Assembly: GCF_003544875.1 (NCBI RefSeq)
Contig: NZ_CP032093.1
Span: 1,550,001-1,614,000, forward strand
Direction of reading: 5' to 3'
DNA length: 64,000 nucleotides
Origin: Vibrio alfacsensis
Lineage (GTDB): Bacteria > Pseudomonadota > Gammaproteobacteria > Enterobacterales > Vibrionaceae
Both the position numbers and the translations under genes were made by a program. How positions within the stretch are numbered: position 1 is the stretch's first letter; every line of letters begins with the position of its first letter. Shown piece by piece: positions 9,009-19,371 of the stretch. The notes below the pieces were generated by a model. It was not told the DNA's origin and searched no databases. It was given only the letters and a program-made list of their open reading frames with translations.

Positions 9009-9981
9009 TGACTACATTCTGGAGTCTCTGGATTATCGTGATTACTGTCGGTACGCTAGTCGGCTGTGCGATTCTCCTTACTTGGTGCGCTAAAGACAAA
9101 ATGGGCGTCGAGGAAGGGGAAGACATGGGCCACGAGTACGATGGTATTCGCGAGCTTAACAACCCTTTGCCAAAGTGGTGGACTTATCTGTTTGTTAGTA
9201 CATTTGTATTTGCAGCAGTATATCTGACACTTTTCCTGGTTTAGGAAATTTCAAAGGTGTCCTAAATTGGCAAAGTTCGGACCAAACAGTTCGTTCATTG
9301 GAAGAGTCTAAAGAAGCCATCGCTAGAGCCCAAGAAAATAAGCAGTTAAACCAATATGCGAAAGAGCTTGATGATGCAGATGCTTACTTCGGTGAAGCAT
9401 TCCGTGCACTTGCTCATAATGAGAATGGTCTACGCCCTATTCCTGAAATTGCTCAAGACCCAGAAGCAATTAAAGTTGGTCAACGCTTATTCTTGCAAAA
9501 CTGTTCTCAATGTCATGGTTCGGATGCCCGCGGACAAAAAGGTTTCCCTAACCTAACAGATGATGCGTGGCTATACGGCGGTGAGCCAGCAGCAATCGTG
9601 ACAACGATAATGGATGGTCGCATTGGTCAAATGCCAGGCTGGAAAGATGCTCTTGGTGAGCAAGGCGTAGAAGAAGTAGTGAGTTACACGCTTAGCTTAT
9701 CTGGACGTAAAGTGAACGCACGAGAAGCGGCTGCTGGTAAAGCCCGATTCGTCGTGTGTGCAGCTTGTCACGGTACAGATGGTAAAGGTAACCCTGCGGT
9801 TGGTGCACCTGACCTTACCGATCAAGATTGGCTATTTGGTGATTCTCGTGCAGACGTAACAGAAACGGTAATGAATGGCCGTTCTGGTGTGATGCCGGCT
9901 TGGAAAGACATTTTAGGTGAAGACAAAGTTCAACTTGTTTCCGCTTATGTGTGGAGTCTAAGCAACGCTGATAATAAGTAA
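9008..9981 (+). CDS. ccoP: cytochrome cbb3 oxidase subunit III, di-heme cytochrome c (frameshifted as sequenced)
   Basis: About 324 residues. The N-terminal part has TM helices (WSLWIIVITVGTLVGCAILLTW and WWTYLFVSTFVFAAVYLTLF); two class I cytochrome c domains follow with CSQCHG and CAACHG and Met ligands in GQMPGW and GVMPAW. It accepts electrons from the cytochrome c pool for CcoO/CcoN. The frame breaks near 9236 in CTTTTCC: adding one T turns the stop into LTLFPGLGNFKGVLNW and joins the 78-codon N-terminal part to the 227-codon C-terminal part. It ends before a hairpin at 9992-10014. Confidence 0.9.
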
Positions 9982-9991
9982 CATTTCAATA

Positions 9992-10022
9992 ACAGCCCCT
10001 TTTATAGGGGCTGTCTTTCCTT
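9992..10022 (+). terminator. hairpin after ccoP
   Basis: Stem ACAGCCCCT / AGGGGCTGT with a five-base loop, followed by CTTTCCTTT. The weak T-tract may let some transcription continue into the ccoH-I-S assembly genes. Confidence 0.65.
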
Positions 10023-10071
10023 TAAATTTAAAGCCTTACAATTTTTTCATTTAGCTGTTGAGAACTTTTTT

Positions 10072-10548
10072 ATGGTAAAGCCTTGGTATAAACAATTTTG
10101 GCCGTGGTTCCTGATCATCCTGCCTCTTACCGTGATTGTATGGACGATCGTTACAGTGGTCGTATTCGCCAATAACTCAGTATCTTTGGTCGCCGAGGAT
10201 TACTATAAAAAAGGAAAAGGGATTAACATCGACATCAGTAAAATGAATGTCGCTCGAGATCTTGGTCTTAATGCAAGCGTCTCCTCTAATGACAACAATA
10301 TTATTATTGCCTTTGCGAAAGGCAACTTGCCCCACTACCCAGCGTTAACCGCAACGTTTACCCATCGTACCTTGCCTGACCGTGATTTCACTAAGTTGTT
10401 AACGGCGGATGCAAAAGGCAATTATCGTTTTACACAGGAACAATCGATACAAGGACCTTGGTTTGTGGAGCTACAACCTCACAATAATGAGTGGATGATC
10501 CAAGGACGAGTCGAGTTTCCAGCATTACCAACAACATTAATGAAGTAA
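10072..10548 (+). CDS. ccoH: FixH/CcoH family cbb3 oxidase assembly protein
   Basis: 158 residues. The N-terminal TM helix (FWPWFLIILPLTVIVWTIVTVVVF) is followed by the family signature SLVAEDYYKKGKGIN and a periplasmic beta domain. FixH/CcoH is a single-TM factor needed for assembly of the cbb3 oxidase. It precedes ccoI by four bases, in the usual H-I-S order. Confidence 0.85.
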   Translation: MVKPWYKQFWPWFLIILPLTVIVWTIVTVVVFANNSVSLVAEDYYKKGKGINIDISKMNVARDLGLNASVSSNDNNIIIAFAKGNLPHYPALTATFTHRTLPDRDFTKLLTADAKGNYRFTQEQSIQGPWFVELQPHNNEWMIQGRVEFPALPTTLMK

Positions 10549-10552
10549 GTCT

Positions 10553-12916
10553 ATGTGCAAATCCTGTTATCACTGTGGTGAAGATGTACCAGCCAACACG
10601 GATTTCAAAGTCGAAATATTGGGCGAAGTTCGCGATATGTGTTGTCCAGGTTGTGAAACGGTCGCGCAAACTATCGTTGAGAGTGGTCTTGTCTCCTACT
10701 ACCAATACCGAACAGCACCAGCAGAAAAAGCGGACTTAGTTCCGGAGCAACTTCAAGCTTTGATTCATTACGACAACGAAGACGTTCAATCAGAGTTTGT
10801 TCGTAATAATGAAAATACATCTGAAGTCACGCTGTCTCTTGAGGGTGTTTCTTGTGCGGCTTGTGCTTGGCTTATCGAAAAACAAGTTTCTGGAGTTGAA
10901 GGGTTGGTATCGATTCGTGTGAATACCACGACTAACCGTGCGCTCCTTGCTTGGGATAAAACACAAGTACGTCTAAGTGAATTGTTGTCCGTCATTCACA
11001 AACTGGGCTATAAAGCGGCACCATTTGAAGCGGATAAACAAGAAGCGGCATATCATCAAACCATGAAGCAATACCTCTACCGTCTTGGTATTGCAGGCCT
11101 TGCGACAATGCAAGTCATGATGCTTGCTGTTGCGCTCTACCTTGAAGTCTTCGGTGATTTAGAACCAGAGTTTAAAAGCTACTTTCGTTGGGTGAGTTTG
11201 ATCTTTGCAACGCCCGTCTTACTTTACTCTGCATTGCCGTTTTACTTAAACGCTTGGCGAAGCATTCGTGGACGTACACTCGGCATGGACGTCCCTGTTT
11301 CTATCGCGCTCATATTTGCCTACGTGGCGAGTTTAGTTGCAACCGTTACTGAACAAGGTGAAGTATTCTTCGAGTCTATTTCGATGTTTACGTTTTTCCT
11401 GTTAGTCGGCCGATTTTTGGAGATGCGCGCTCGCCGTAAAGCTGCAGCGGCAAGCGGAAACCTGTTAAAATTGATTCCCGCCATCGCCACAACATTAGAT
11501 GGCGATCAAATCCCTGTAAAAACACTCAACATTGGCGATCGAATTCGTGTCCTTCCTGGGGAGCACATCCCTGCTGATGGCAAAGTCATTTCTGGTCGTA
11601 TTCATATCGATGAATCGATGCTCACAGGGGAATCCGTTCACGTCGTTAAGAAAATTGGTGACGCAGTTTATGCCGGCACATTAAACGGAGATGAGTCCTT
11701 TGAATTGGAAGTGACGAATTCGAAAGCAGATTCAATGATCTCGAATATTGTCCGCTTACAAGATGAAGCTCAGCACTCAAAGCCTAAGATCGCTGAAATC
11801 GCAGACGTAGTAGCGCGCTATTTTGTTGGTGCCATTCTCATCATTTCTGCCGGAACTTGGTTTTACTGGCATCAAACCAAACCTGATGATGCGTTTTGGA
11901 TTATGTTGTCTGTTCTTGTCGCGACTTGTCCATGTGCCCTTTCCTTAGCGACACCAACAGCACTGACTTGTGCAACTTCTCGTATGGGCAATTTTGGTAT
12001 TTTGCTGCGTAAAGGGCATGTGTTTGAGACCTTATGCAAGATAAATCATCTTGTCGTTGATAAGACGGGCACATTGACAAAAGGTGACATTGAAATCAGT
12101 GAAACTAAAACCTTTGCCAATTTAAATGAGCCTGAAGTACTTTCCATTGCAGCAGCGCTTGAGGCTCACGCAAACCACCCAATTGCTCGTGCGTTTTCAG
12201 GATTTAGTCGAGAAGATATCACCGTCAGTGATGTTCAAAATGTTATTGGTTCTGGCATTCAAGGTAATTGGAATAGCAAGACAGTAAAAGTTGGTAGTGC
12301 CACTTTTGTTGTTGGTGAAAGTCGAGCCGAGAGCAACGCTGTATATCTTTCTGTAGATGAACTGCATGTGGCAACTTTCTACTATCGCGATCCGATTCGC
12401 AAAGAGAGTAAAGCATTCATACGACGTTTTGCAGATGCTGGAATCAAAACAACACTTCTAACGGGTGATTCATTACAAAACGCACAGTCCGTAGCAAATG
12501 AAATCGGCATTGATAATGTGATTGCATCAGCGAAGCCTGAAGACAAACTTGCATATCTTAAAGGATTGGATAAAAACGACATTACGATGATGGTTGGTGA
12601 TGGTATTAACGATGCACCAACACTTGCAGGAGCTCATCTCTCCGTTGCTATGGGGGGTGGTACTGATGTTGCAAAAGCTTCAGCGGATATGACGTTATTA
12701 GGCGATAATTTAGAGAAGTTGTTAGAAGCCCGCACACTTGCCATTCGAACACGAAAAATCATTCGAGAAAACTTGGCTTGGTCTTTAGGGTACAACCTGT
12801 TAATTTTGCCATTGGCCGTGGCGGGGTTAGTTGCCCCCTATGTCGCAGTAGTTGGCATGTCAGCGAGCTCTATCATTGTTGTATCCAACTCTTTACGGTT
12901 ACTTAAAGAGAAGTAA
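10553..12916 (+). CDS. ccoI: copper-translocating P-type ATPase CcoI/FixI
   Basis: 787 residues. It begins with a Cys-rich metal-binding segment (CKSCYHCGEDV and MCCPGCETV), then an HMA domain with SCAACAWL, TM helices, the actuator loop with LTGESVHV, the membrane CPCALSLATPTA metal site, the phosphorylation motif DKTGTLTKGD, HANHPIARA (HP of the N domain) and GDGINDAPTL. This CcoI group exports Cu(I) from the cytoplasm to load the CuB site of CcoN. It lies between ccoH and ccoS. Confidence 0.93.
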   Translation: MCKSCYHCGEDVPANTDFKVEILGEVRDMCCPGCETVAQTIVESGLVSYYQYRTAPAEKADLVPEQLQALIHYDNEDVQSEFVRNNENTSEVTLSLEGVSCAACAWLIEKQVSGVEGLVSIRVNTTTNRALLAWDKTQVRLSELLSVIHKLGYKAAPFEADKQEAAYHQTMKQYLYRLGIAGLATMQVMMLAVALYLEVFGDLEPEFKSYFRWVSLIFATPVLLYSALPFYLNAWRSIRGRTLGMDVPVSIALIFAYVASLVATVTEQGEVFFESISMFTFFLLVGRFLEMRARRKAAAASGNLLKLIPAIATTLDGDQIPVKTLNIGDRIRVLPGEHIPADGKVISGRIHIDESMLTGESVHVVKKIGDAVYAGTLNGDESFELEVTNSKADSMISNIVRLQDEAQHSKPKIAEIADVVARYFVGAILIISAGTWFYWHQTKPDDAFWIMLSVLVATCPCALSLATPTALTCATSRMGNFGILLRKGHVFETLCKINHLVVDKTGTLTKGDIEISETKTFANLNEPEVLSIAAALEAHANHPIARAFSGFSREDITVSDVQNVIGSGIQGNWNSKTVKVGSATFVVGESRAESNAVYLSVDELHVATFYYRDPIRKESKAFIRRFADAGIKTTLLTGDSLQNAQSVANEIGIDNVIASAKPEDKLAYLKGLDKNDITMMVGDGINDAPTLAGAHLSVAMGGGTDVAKASADMTLLGDNLEKLLEARTLAIRTRKIIRENLAWSLGYNLLILPLAVAGLVAPYVAVVGMSASSIIVVSNSLRLLKEK

Positions 12917-12930
12917 GTGAGAGATCAAAC

Positions 12931-13116
12931 ATGGAAAGTCTGTATATATTAATCCCTATTGCCATCGTATTGGTCTGTGTCGCGGTGGCTATTTTCCTTT
13001 GGGCGGTCCGTAGTGACCAATTTGAAGATCTTGAACGTCAAGGCCACAATATTCTTCTTGATGAAGACGAAACACCAAACACTAACAAAAAGACAAACAT
13101 TAATAAAAATCGATAA
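12931..13116 (+). CDS. ccoS: cbb3-type oxidase assembly protein CcoS
   Basis: 61 residues: one TM helix (YILIPIAIVLVCVAVAIFLWAV) then the conserved RSDQFEDLERQGHNILLDED block typical of CcoS/FixS. It is needed to insert heme and copper into the oxidase. It starts 14 bases after ccoI. Confidence 0.92.
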   Translation: MESLYILIPIAIVLVCVAVAIFLWAVRSDQFEDLERQGHNILLDEDETPNTNKKTNINKNR

Positions 13117-13125
13117 CCCTATATT

Positions 13126-13802
13126 ATGAATCCTGATTTTATTGGTGCCTTTATGATTGGCCTCGTAGGGGCTGGTCATTGCATGGGCATGTGTGGTGGC
13201 ATTGCATCGCTTCTTTCTATTGGTTCGCAAAACAACAAACCGTCTCGTTCAATACCCATTTTTATAATTTTGGTAGGCTCATTAGCTATGGTGTCATTGG
13301 TGCACTTGTAGGCGGTGCAATATCCGGTTTGTCGGAGTTAAGTGGGCTCACTCAGTCACTGGCATGGTTACGCCTTGTTGCCGCATCTTTCATGGTTCTT
13401 GTCGCGCTATACATTGCAAAATGGTGGCATGGTTTATTGTTCTTAGAAAAAGCAGGCCAACATTTATGGAAATACATCTCTCCTGCTGGTAAGCGTTTAT
13501 TACCATTAAAACACCCTACTTATGCCCTGCCATTTGGATTTATCTGGGGCTGGCTACCCTGCGGGTTAGTTTATTCCGCGCTCACTTGGTCTGCCGTTTC
13601 TGCTAGCGCGATAAACGGAGGATTCATTATGCTTGCGTTTGGTATTGGAACCCTACCATCAATGCTCCTTGTCGGTTATGGCGCGAATTACTTTCAGAAA
13701 TTGCAAAAATCGTTAATATTTAGAAATATATCAGCATTATTACTCATCATTTATGGCCTGTATACCGCGAGTGGTGCGATAAAAATGCTTGGTTTCATAT
13801 GA
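13126..13802 (+). CDS. TauE/SafE (UreH-like) membrane protein of the cco cluster (frameshifted as sequenced)
   Basis: About 225 residues with six TM helices. Conserved motifs are GAGHCMGMCGG near the N terminus and GWLPCGLVYSAL in the middle; the Cys and Met could bind copper. Proteins of this type regularly follow ccoS and are thought to help metal handling or cbb3 assembly, but the role is unproven. The frame breaks near 13262: the T run in CCCATTTTTATAA is one T short; restoring it joins SRSIPIF to YNFGRLISYGVIGALVGG. It starts nine bases after ccoS. Confidence 0.75.
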
Positions 13803-13862
13803 AATGAAAGTCGTTTCGAGCAATATTTTTGCTACCCTTTAAGATCAAGCAGTGATAAAATA

Positions 13863-13876
13863 TTGATGTATATCAA
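13863..13876 (+). promoter_or_regulatory. FNR box at the fnr start
   Basis: TTGATGTATATCAA is a perfect match to the FNR consensus TTGAT-N4-ATCAA. It ends only 16 bases before the fnr ATG, a position that would overlap the promoter or start site, so negative autoregulation is likely. Confidence 0.8.
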
Positions 13877-13892
13877 ATAGTGAAAGGTTGTT

Positions 13893-14639
13893 ATGATTTC
13901 TGAAAAGCCTGCAACAAAGCGTATCCAATCAGGTGGTTGCGCGATTCATTGCCAAGATTGTAGCATTAGTCAACTGTGTATTCCGTTCACTCTGAACGAA
14001 TCCGAATTGGATCAGTTGGATCAAATTATCGAGCGAAAAAAGCCGATCCAAAAGGGTCAAGAGCTTTTTAAAGCAGGTGATGAGCTAAAATCTTTATATG
14101 CTATCCGCTCTGGTACAATCAAAAGTTATACCATCACTGAGCAAGGCGATGAGCAAATTACAGCGTTTCACTTAGCTGGCGATCTTGTTGGTTTCGATGC
14201 GATTACTGGTGACTGCCACCCGAGTTTTGCACAAGCACTAGAAACATCTATGGTGTGTGAAATTCCATACGAAATCTTAGACGACCTGTCAGGTAAAATG
14301 CCTAAACTGCGTCAGCAAATCATGCGTTTGATGAGTAACGAGATCAAAGGTGACCAAGAGATGATTCTTTTGCTTTCTAAAAAGAATGCTGAAGAACGTC
14401 TAGCGGCTTTCCTATACAACCTATCAACTCGTTTTTCACAACGTGGTTTTAGCCCTCGAGAGTTCCGTTTAACCATGACTCGTGGTGATATTGGTAACTA
14501 CCTAGGTCTAACGGTAGAGACAATAAGCCGTCTACTTGGTCGTTTCCAAAAATCGGAAATTTTAAGCGTTAAAGGTAAGTACATCACTATCCTCGATCAT
14601 GATGCATTGATGGAACTTGCTGGTGTAAGCAAAGAATAA
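13893..14639 (+). CDS. fnr: anaerobic transcriptional regulator FNR
   Basis: 248 residues, the usual length. The N-terminal cysteines C16, C20, C23 and C29 plus the later SMVCEIPYE cysteine supply the four ligands for the oxygen-labile [4Fe-4S] cluster. A cyclic-nucleotide-binding fold follows, then the dimer helix and a helix-turn-helix with [23 protein letters not shown], whose E-SR residues read the TTGAT half site. It is the oxygen switch for the neighbouring genes and probably for the formate dehydrogenase and cco genes. It is followed by uspE and ttcA, as in E. coli. Confidence 0.97.
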   Translation: MISEKPATKRIQSGGCAIHCQDCSISQLCIPFTLNESELDQLDQIIERKKPIQKGQELFKAGDELKSLYAIRSGTIKSYTITEQGDEQITAFHLAGDLVGFDAITGDCHPSFAQALETSMVCEIPYEILDDLSGKMPKLRQQIMRLMSNEIKGDQEMILLLSKKNAEERLAAFLYNLSTRFSQRGFSPREFRLTMTRGDIGNYLGLTVETISRLLGRFQKSEILSVKGKYITILDHDALMELAGVSKE

Positions 14640-14653
14640 TTTGCCCCATCTAT

Positions 14654-14687
14654 TGATGTAGCTCGAAAATGAGCTACATCATATTTC
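14654..14687 (+). terminator. fnr terminator
   Basis: An 11-bp perfect stem TGATGTAGCTC / GAGCTACATCA with a six-base loop, followed by TATTT. Confidence 0.75.
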
Positions 14688-14819
14688 TTCCAAAATCCTG
14701 TCAAAACCCTCAAATATTCTGCCAAACTGAGCTACAGTAAAAATGTACCTTGTGTACTCCAATATACTGATTTACCTTATATTCAGTATTTGGTTTTACG
14801 ATAATAAGTGGGCTTAGTT

Positions 14820-15767
14820 ATGAGTATATACAGTAAGATCCTTGTTGTTGCTGACATCAATAATGATGAACAGCCTGCACTCGCCAGAGCCGTTCAGCTC
14901 GCACGAAAAAGTGTCTCTAGAAGCCGAATCACTTTTTTCCTATCTATCTACGATTTCTCGTACGATATGACTTCGATGCTGTCGGTTGACGAGAGAGACG
15001 CAATGCGTCGTGGGGTAATACATCAACGTGAGCAATGGATGCGTAAAATTGCTCAACCTTATTTAGAAGATGGTTTCGATTTTGATGTTTGTGTTGTTTG
15101 GCACAACCGCCCTTATGAAGCAATTATCGCCGAAGTGTTTGCCGGCGACCACGATATCCTAATTAAAGGGACTCGAAAGCACGATGTTCTTGAGTCGGTT
15201 ATCTTTACACCAACTGATTGGCATTTATTACGCAAGTGCCCGATCCCTGTACTTCTTATCAAAAATTCAGATTGGCCAGAGCACGCTAATATTCTTGCTT
15301 CCGTGCACGTTGGTTCTGAGAACCCTACGCATATCGACTTAAATGATTCAATGGTAGAGCGACTCAAAGAAATCACTAATCGACTGGACGCTGAACCTTA
15401 CTTGGTTAACGCCTACCCTGTTACGCCTGCTAACATTACGATCGAATTACCTGAGTTCGACCCAACCACATATACAGATGCGGTTCGTGGGCATCATCTA
15501 ACAGCAATGAAAGCGCTTCGTCAAAAGCACGGCTTAGATGAAGAGCAAACCATCGTAGAGCAAGGTTTACCAGAAGACATTATTCCCGCAACAGCAGCTA
15601 AACTTAATGCCGCAATGGTGATTCTTGGGACGACGGGTCGTACCGGTCTATCAGCAGTCTTTATTGGTAATACGGCTGAACATGTGATTGATAAGATCAA
15701 TTGCGACGTACTTGCGTTAAAACCAAATGGGTATATCAGCCCACTTGATCCAAATACCGCGACATAA
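14820..15767 (+). CDS. uspE: universal stress protein UspE
   Basis: 315 residues from ATG 14820, matching UspE length (316 in E. coli). An in-frame GTG at 14808 is less likely. It has two tandem Usp domains: the first begins YSKILVVADINNDEQPALARAVQLAR, the second ends in the GTTGRTGLSAVFIGNTAEHVI nucleotide-binding-type loop and the DVLALKP tail. It is a cytoplasmic stress protein. The position directly downstream of fnr is conserved in enterics. Confidence 0.93.
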   Translation: MSIYSKILVVADINNDEQPALARAVQLARKSVSRSRITFFLSIYDFSYDMTSMLSVDERDAMRRGVIHQREQWMRKIAQPYLEDGFDFDVCVVWHNRPYEAIIAEVFAGDHDILIKGTRKHDVLESVIFTPTDWHLLRKCPIPVLLIKNSDWPEHANILASVHVGSENPTHIDLNDSMVERLKEITNRLDAEPYLVNAYPVTPANITIELPEFDPTTYTDAVRGHHLTAMKALRQKHGLDEEQTIVEQGLPEDIIPATAAKLNAAMVILGTTGRTGLSAVFIGNTAEHVIDKINCDVLALKPNGYISPLDPNTAT

Positions 15768-15795
15768 TGGTCTAACGCAAAAAATCATCAGATAT

Positions 15796-15826
15796 AAAAA
15801 TCCCCCAAATTTTGGGGGATTTTTTT
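15796..15826 (+). terminator. uspE terminator
   Basis: AAAAATCCCCCAAA / TTTGGGGGATTTTT stem with a T run; about 30 bases after the stop. Confidence 0.85.
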
Positions 15827-15971
15827 AAGCTAGAAGCCGTTGCGATGCTTAGTATCCTGGGTCAGTACGTTATCTAACTAACAGCATGTTCATCTAACGG
15901 AATGCTCATTAAACTGAATGTCTGGCCATCGCTATTGCTAGCCTCTTCTTCTAACAGATGCTTGTTATCTA

Positions 15972-16865
15972 TTAGATGTTAGTCACATCAATAAACATAG
16001 ACTCGTCGATGTTTGTTGAAGATACCACAGCTTCGCTGAATTCATATTCCTCACGGTTACCTTCACGATCAAGTGGCAGGTTTACGAAATCAAACAACTC
16101 ACGGTCAGCTAATTGGCTTGGACTTACATTTTGAATGGATTTAAAGATCGCTTCTACGCGACCAGGTGTTTTCTTATCCCATTCAATCAACATCGCTTTA
16201 ATTGATTGACGCTGAAGATTTTCTTGTGAGCCACAAAGATTACACGGAATAATTGGGAACTCTTTATGTTCAGCGTACTTGATCAGGTCTTTTTCGCGGC
16301 AGTATGTCAGTGGACGAATGACTACGTTACGACCATCATCTGAACGAAGTTTAGGTGGCATTGCTTTCAAACGTGAGCCATGGAACATGTTTAAAAACAT
16401 CGTTTCAACGATGTCATCCATATGGTGGCCAAGCGCTAGTTTTGTCGCACCAATTTTTTCTGCAAACGAGTAAAGCGTGCCACGACGCAAACGTGAACAT
16501 AAACCACAGGTTGTCTTACCTTCTGGCACTTTCTCTTTCACTACTGAGTAAGTATCTTTATCTACGATGTAGTAAGGAATGTTCAGCGTTTCAAAATAGT
16601 CAGGTAGGATATGCTCAGGGAAGCCTGGTTGTTTTTGGTCAAGGTTAACCGCAACCACGTCAAACTTGATTGGCGCTGCCTTTTGTAGATTCAGCAGGAT
16701 ATCAAGCATCGCAAATGAATCTTTACCACCACTAATACATGCCATTACAACGTCACCTTCTTCGATCATGTTGTAATCAGAAATGGCATTACCAACATGT
16801 CTTCTTAGACGTTTCTGAAGCTTGTTGAATTCAAGGGTTTCTTTTCTTGTATCTATTTGGTTCAT
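15972..16865 (-). CDS. ttcA: tRNA 2-thiocytidine(32) synthetase TtcA
   Basis: 297 residues. The PP-loop [13 protein letters not shown] activates C32 of tRNA with [13 protein letters not shown] and the later CNLCGSQ supply cysteines for the [4Fe-4S] cluster and sulfur transfer. [15 protein letters not shown] is typical of the TtcA/TilS group. Convergent with uspE; in E. coli ttcA is also near fnr-uspE. Confidence 0.96.
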   Translation of the reverse strand: MNQIDTRKETLEFNKLQKRLRRHVGNAISDYNMIEEGDVVMACISGGKDSFAMLDILLNLQKAAPIKFDVVAVNLDQKQPGFPEHILPDYFETLNIPYYIVDKDTYSVVKEKVPEGKTTCGLCSRLRRGTLYSFAEKIGATKLALGHHMDDIVETMFLNMFHGSRLKAMPPKLRSDDGRNVVIRPLTYCREKDLIKYAEHKEFPIIPCNLCGSQENLQRQSIKAMLIEWDKKTPGRVEAIFKSIQNVSPSQLADRELFDFVNLPLDREGNREEYEFSEAVVSSTNIDESMFIDVTNI

Positions 16866-17024
16866 TGCGGGCTCTCACATCGCCGAAAAATCGACTGTAG
16901 GACTTCCTAACATGGATTTATTTGGGGCGTGGATTATACGAGCTTTTTGCGCAGGATTAAATGTTTGTCTGTATCGAGAGGTAAAGAAAAGCACACTAAA
17001 TGAGGTTCAGCGGGGTGATAACTG

Positions 17025-17053
17025 AAAAGGAGCGTTAAAATTTTGCTCCTTTT
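17025..17053 (-). terminator. terminator after the DUF2987 gene
   Basis: AAAAGGAGC / GCTCCTTTT stem about 12 bases beyond the minus-strand stop at 17065; T run on the minus strand. Confidence 0.7.
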
Positions 17054-17064
17054 ATCAATAAAAC

Positions 17065-17727
17065 CTATTCAGTGGCACTCGGAAGGTATGGCAAAACTCG
17101 CGTCGTTGATTCGGGTAATGTCATATAACCACCCTCACCGATCTCATTTAGAGCGACCTGCACTTTGCCATCTACAATATTTTTTTCGATGCCATTGGAT
17201 AACACAATCTTACCGTTAAGGTCATTGGCAAATTCCATCGTTACCCCTTGCACTTGCGGAGTAAACCAACCAGCAAACATCCCACCTAAGTCCTCAAGCA
17301 TTGCCTGCATTTGTGGCATTAACGGGGCAAGTTGCTCATAAGAGACTTGCCCAGCTAGTGGGCTTTTAGTCATCACGACCAAAGAATAATCACAACGCGT
17401 ATCTTGTTGTGTCTGAACAAACACCAAAGGGTTTGCTGATTTAAGGTTTTTATCGACAGGAAGTGGCAATTCCTTTGTAACTGGTATCACAAACTCTTCG
17501 TAATGCTCTTCCTTTTCCATCCATGCTTTTTCGATATCACACAACTTTTTGGTATTCGCATCAACGAAAAACACGCCAACTTTGACGTCATCGTGCCCCT
17601 CTTTCGTGTTGTTTTTTAATTGTGTATAGAGCTTAGAATACGTAAACATGTATTCTTGAGCGTGAGTTGCAGGCGTTGCTAACATTAGCATTGCGCTGCC
17701 CAATAGGCTTAGGCTTAACTTCTTCAT
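17065..17727 (-). CDS. DUF2987 periplasmic protein
   Basis: 220 residues with a Sec signal peptide (MKKLSLSLLGSAMLMLATPATHA, cleavage before QEYMF). The mature part, beginning YMFTYSKLYTQLKNN, matches what I know of DUF2987, a gammaproteobacterial periplasmic family with no assigned function. It has one Cys near residue 62 and one near 112 that could form a disulfide. It starts 18 bases after bax and is probably in the same transcript. Confidence 0.75.
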   Translation of the reverse strand: MKKLSLSLLGSAMLMLATPATHAQEYMFTYSKLYTQLKNNTKEGHDDVKVGVFFVDANTKKLCDIEKAWMEKEEHYEEFVIPVTKELPLPVDKNLKSANPLVFVQTQQDTRCDYSLVVMTKSPLAGQVSYEQLAPLMPQMQAMLEDLGGMFAGWFTPQVQGVTMEFANDLNGKIVLSNGIEKNIVDGKVQVALNEIGEGGYMTLPESTTRVLPYLPSATE

Positions 17728-17745
17728 CCGTTTCGTCGTTTCTTT

Positions 17746-18582
17746 TTATTGCGTCCAATAGGCATTATTGTGACGAATCATGGCTCTCAAATCATTAACG
17801 TAGGCAATCCCTCGTTCTGAATATGCGAGTAAACCGTGAGTCAATTCAGTCGCCGTCGAGACTGACAATAAGTCCTTGTTATTTTTTGCCAAATTTGCGC
17901 GAATATCTCTCAAATCTGCGTAAGCTCGGTTACGGTTCACATTCATAAAATAACCGTGAACAGACTCTTGTACAGATTCGAATTTTTTAACTTCGTGCTT
18001 TTGTCCTGCTCCACGTTTGGCAGGAATAATTCCGCAACCCGTCTTATAACACCATTGACCAAATAAGTTATTTGCTTGAGTTGCAAAACGAGAGGTACCC
18101 CACGCAGATTCATTGGCTGCTTGGGTTAAAACCAACGCCTCTGGGAGAACATTTACTCGCTTTAGCATTTCATCAAGCCATTGTTGGCTCATGCCACTGT
18201 CTGTTAAAGGGTAAGAGTATAAAGCCGCCAATCTCTCTGCATATGAGATTTGCTCTTTAGTGACATTACCAATGCGCAACGACTCCAAAAATGCTCTTTC
18301 TTTTTGGATGCGGCGGTTTTCTAACGCGATTTTAGGGCGAAGAAAATCAAAGAATGCGGTTTTCTTTGCTTTGATATCCTTAATAGAAGCGAAATCGGGA
18401 ATGTCTCCAATATATGGTAGATGTGACAAATCCGGATGCGTTATTGGGCCATGAATAACACTAGGATCAATTGCGCTTCTGTACTCGCGGTCATAATGCA
18501 AATAAGGGCCAATTGAAACAAAAGTGGCGGCTATAGAGATAGCCGCCACACGTAAACTCATTGATTTTAGAGATTTAGGCAT
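17746..18582 (-). CDS. bax: Bax-type glucosaminidase-fold protein
   Basis: About 278 residues from ATG 18582, which overlaps the stop of the upstream membrane gene. A longer start at 18633 would lie well inside that gene. An N-terminal signal-anchor (LRVAAISIAATFVSIGPYL) precedes a glucosaminidase domain with the catalytic-type EALVLTQAANESAWGTSRFA and NNLFGQWCY motifs. This family cleaves beta-N-acetylglucosaminyl bonds in peptidoglycan; E. coli Bax itself has no settled role. Confidence 0.85.
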   Translation of the reverse strand: MPKSLKSMSLRVAAISIAATFVSIGPYLHYDREYRSAIDPSVIHGPITHPDLSHLPYIGDIPDFASIKDIKAKKTAFFDFLRPKIALENRRIQKERAFLESLRIGNVTKEQISYAERLAALYSYPLTDSGMSQQWLDEMLKRVNVLPEALVLTQAANESAWGTSRFATQANNLFGQWCYKTGCGIIPAKRGAGQKHEVKKFESVQESVHGYFMNVNRNRAYADLRDIRANLAKNNKDLLSVSTATELTHGLLAYSERGIAYVNDLRAMIRHNNAYWTQ

Positions 18583-19371
18583 CAAACACCTGTGAATTAC
18601 CGTCGTGATCGTTATCTTTCTTTTGCGTTGCAACGATCTTCAGCTTGATACCAAACATTTCGCGGTACAGGATCCCTTTCATATGAAAGAAGAATGGGAG
18701 CACAAAGATCAAGCCTATTCCGTAGAACATCGCAGCGACAATAAACATCAACATCACGCTTAAGTAAAGCCCTGCCACGACAAATAACTTTCTGTTTACC
18801 GCTCGAAACGATAGCCAAAGTGATTGCATTGGCGAAACTTTCTTCTCACAAATCAGCAGGATAGACTGACTAAACGCTAACGCGAAATAGAGCGATACTA
18901 AAGGTAGATAAATGGCAATAGCACCTTGAAGCATCAAGCTAAACAGGGTTGCCAAAATAACAGGTACCGTGAATTGAAGGCCTTTACCGACATGGCGAAT
19001 TTTTGTTTTCAACCCAGCAATGTGGCTCATAGCCATAAGGCTTACGCCTGCAAAAATTGGGGCGCTGATCACTTCGTAACTGAAGTTCGCAACGTAAATA
19101 GCGCCTGCTATATCTGCAGTAAATGCTTCTGGATTTTCTAATGCACTTAGAATAACACTCGGATCCCCCAACTGAAGCTGTAGGGCAATGTAAAAATACC
19201 AAGTTGAACGAGAAGTAGCAGAATGATCGCTGGAGAGAACGACAAAAATTGTTGAATGGTTGTGCGCCAAGCTTCACTAAAAACAGCCCCAGCTTTCAGT
19301 TCGTACTGACCAGAAAGTGCGCGTTCTACATTCCCGCCAAGATTGAAATCTTTCTCAAAATCGTTGTTCAT
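18575..19371 (-). CDS. conserved multi-TM inner-membrane protein (frameshifted as sequenced)
   Basis: About 265 residues. A soluble N-terminal stretch (MNNDFEKDFNLGGNVERALSG) is followed by roughly six TM segments, among them FSPAIILLLLVQLGIF, VPVILATLFSLMLQGAIAIYL, LYLSVMLMFIVAAMFYGIG and LIFVLPFFFHMKGILYREMFG. The frame breaks near 19195 in ATTTTTAC: one more T joins VQLGIF to YIALQLQLGDPSVILSALEN. I know of no function. Its stop overlaps the bax start, so the two are coupled. Confidence 0.7.
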
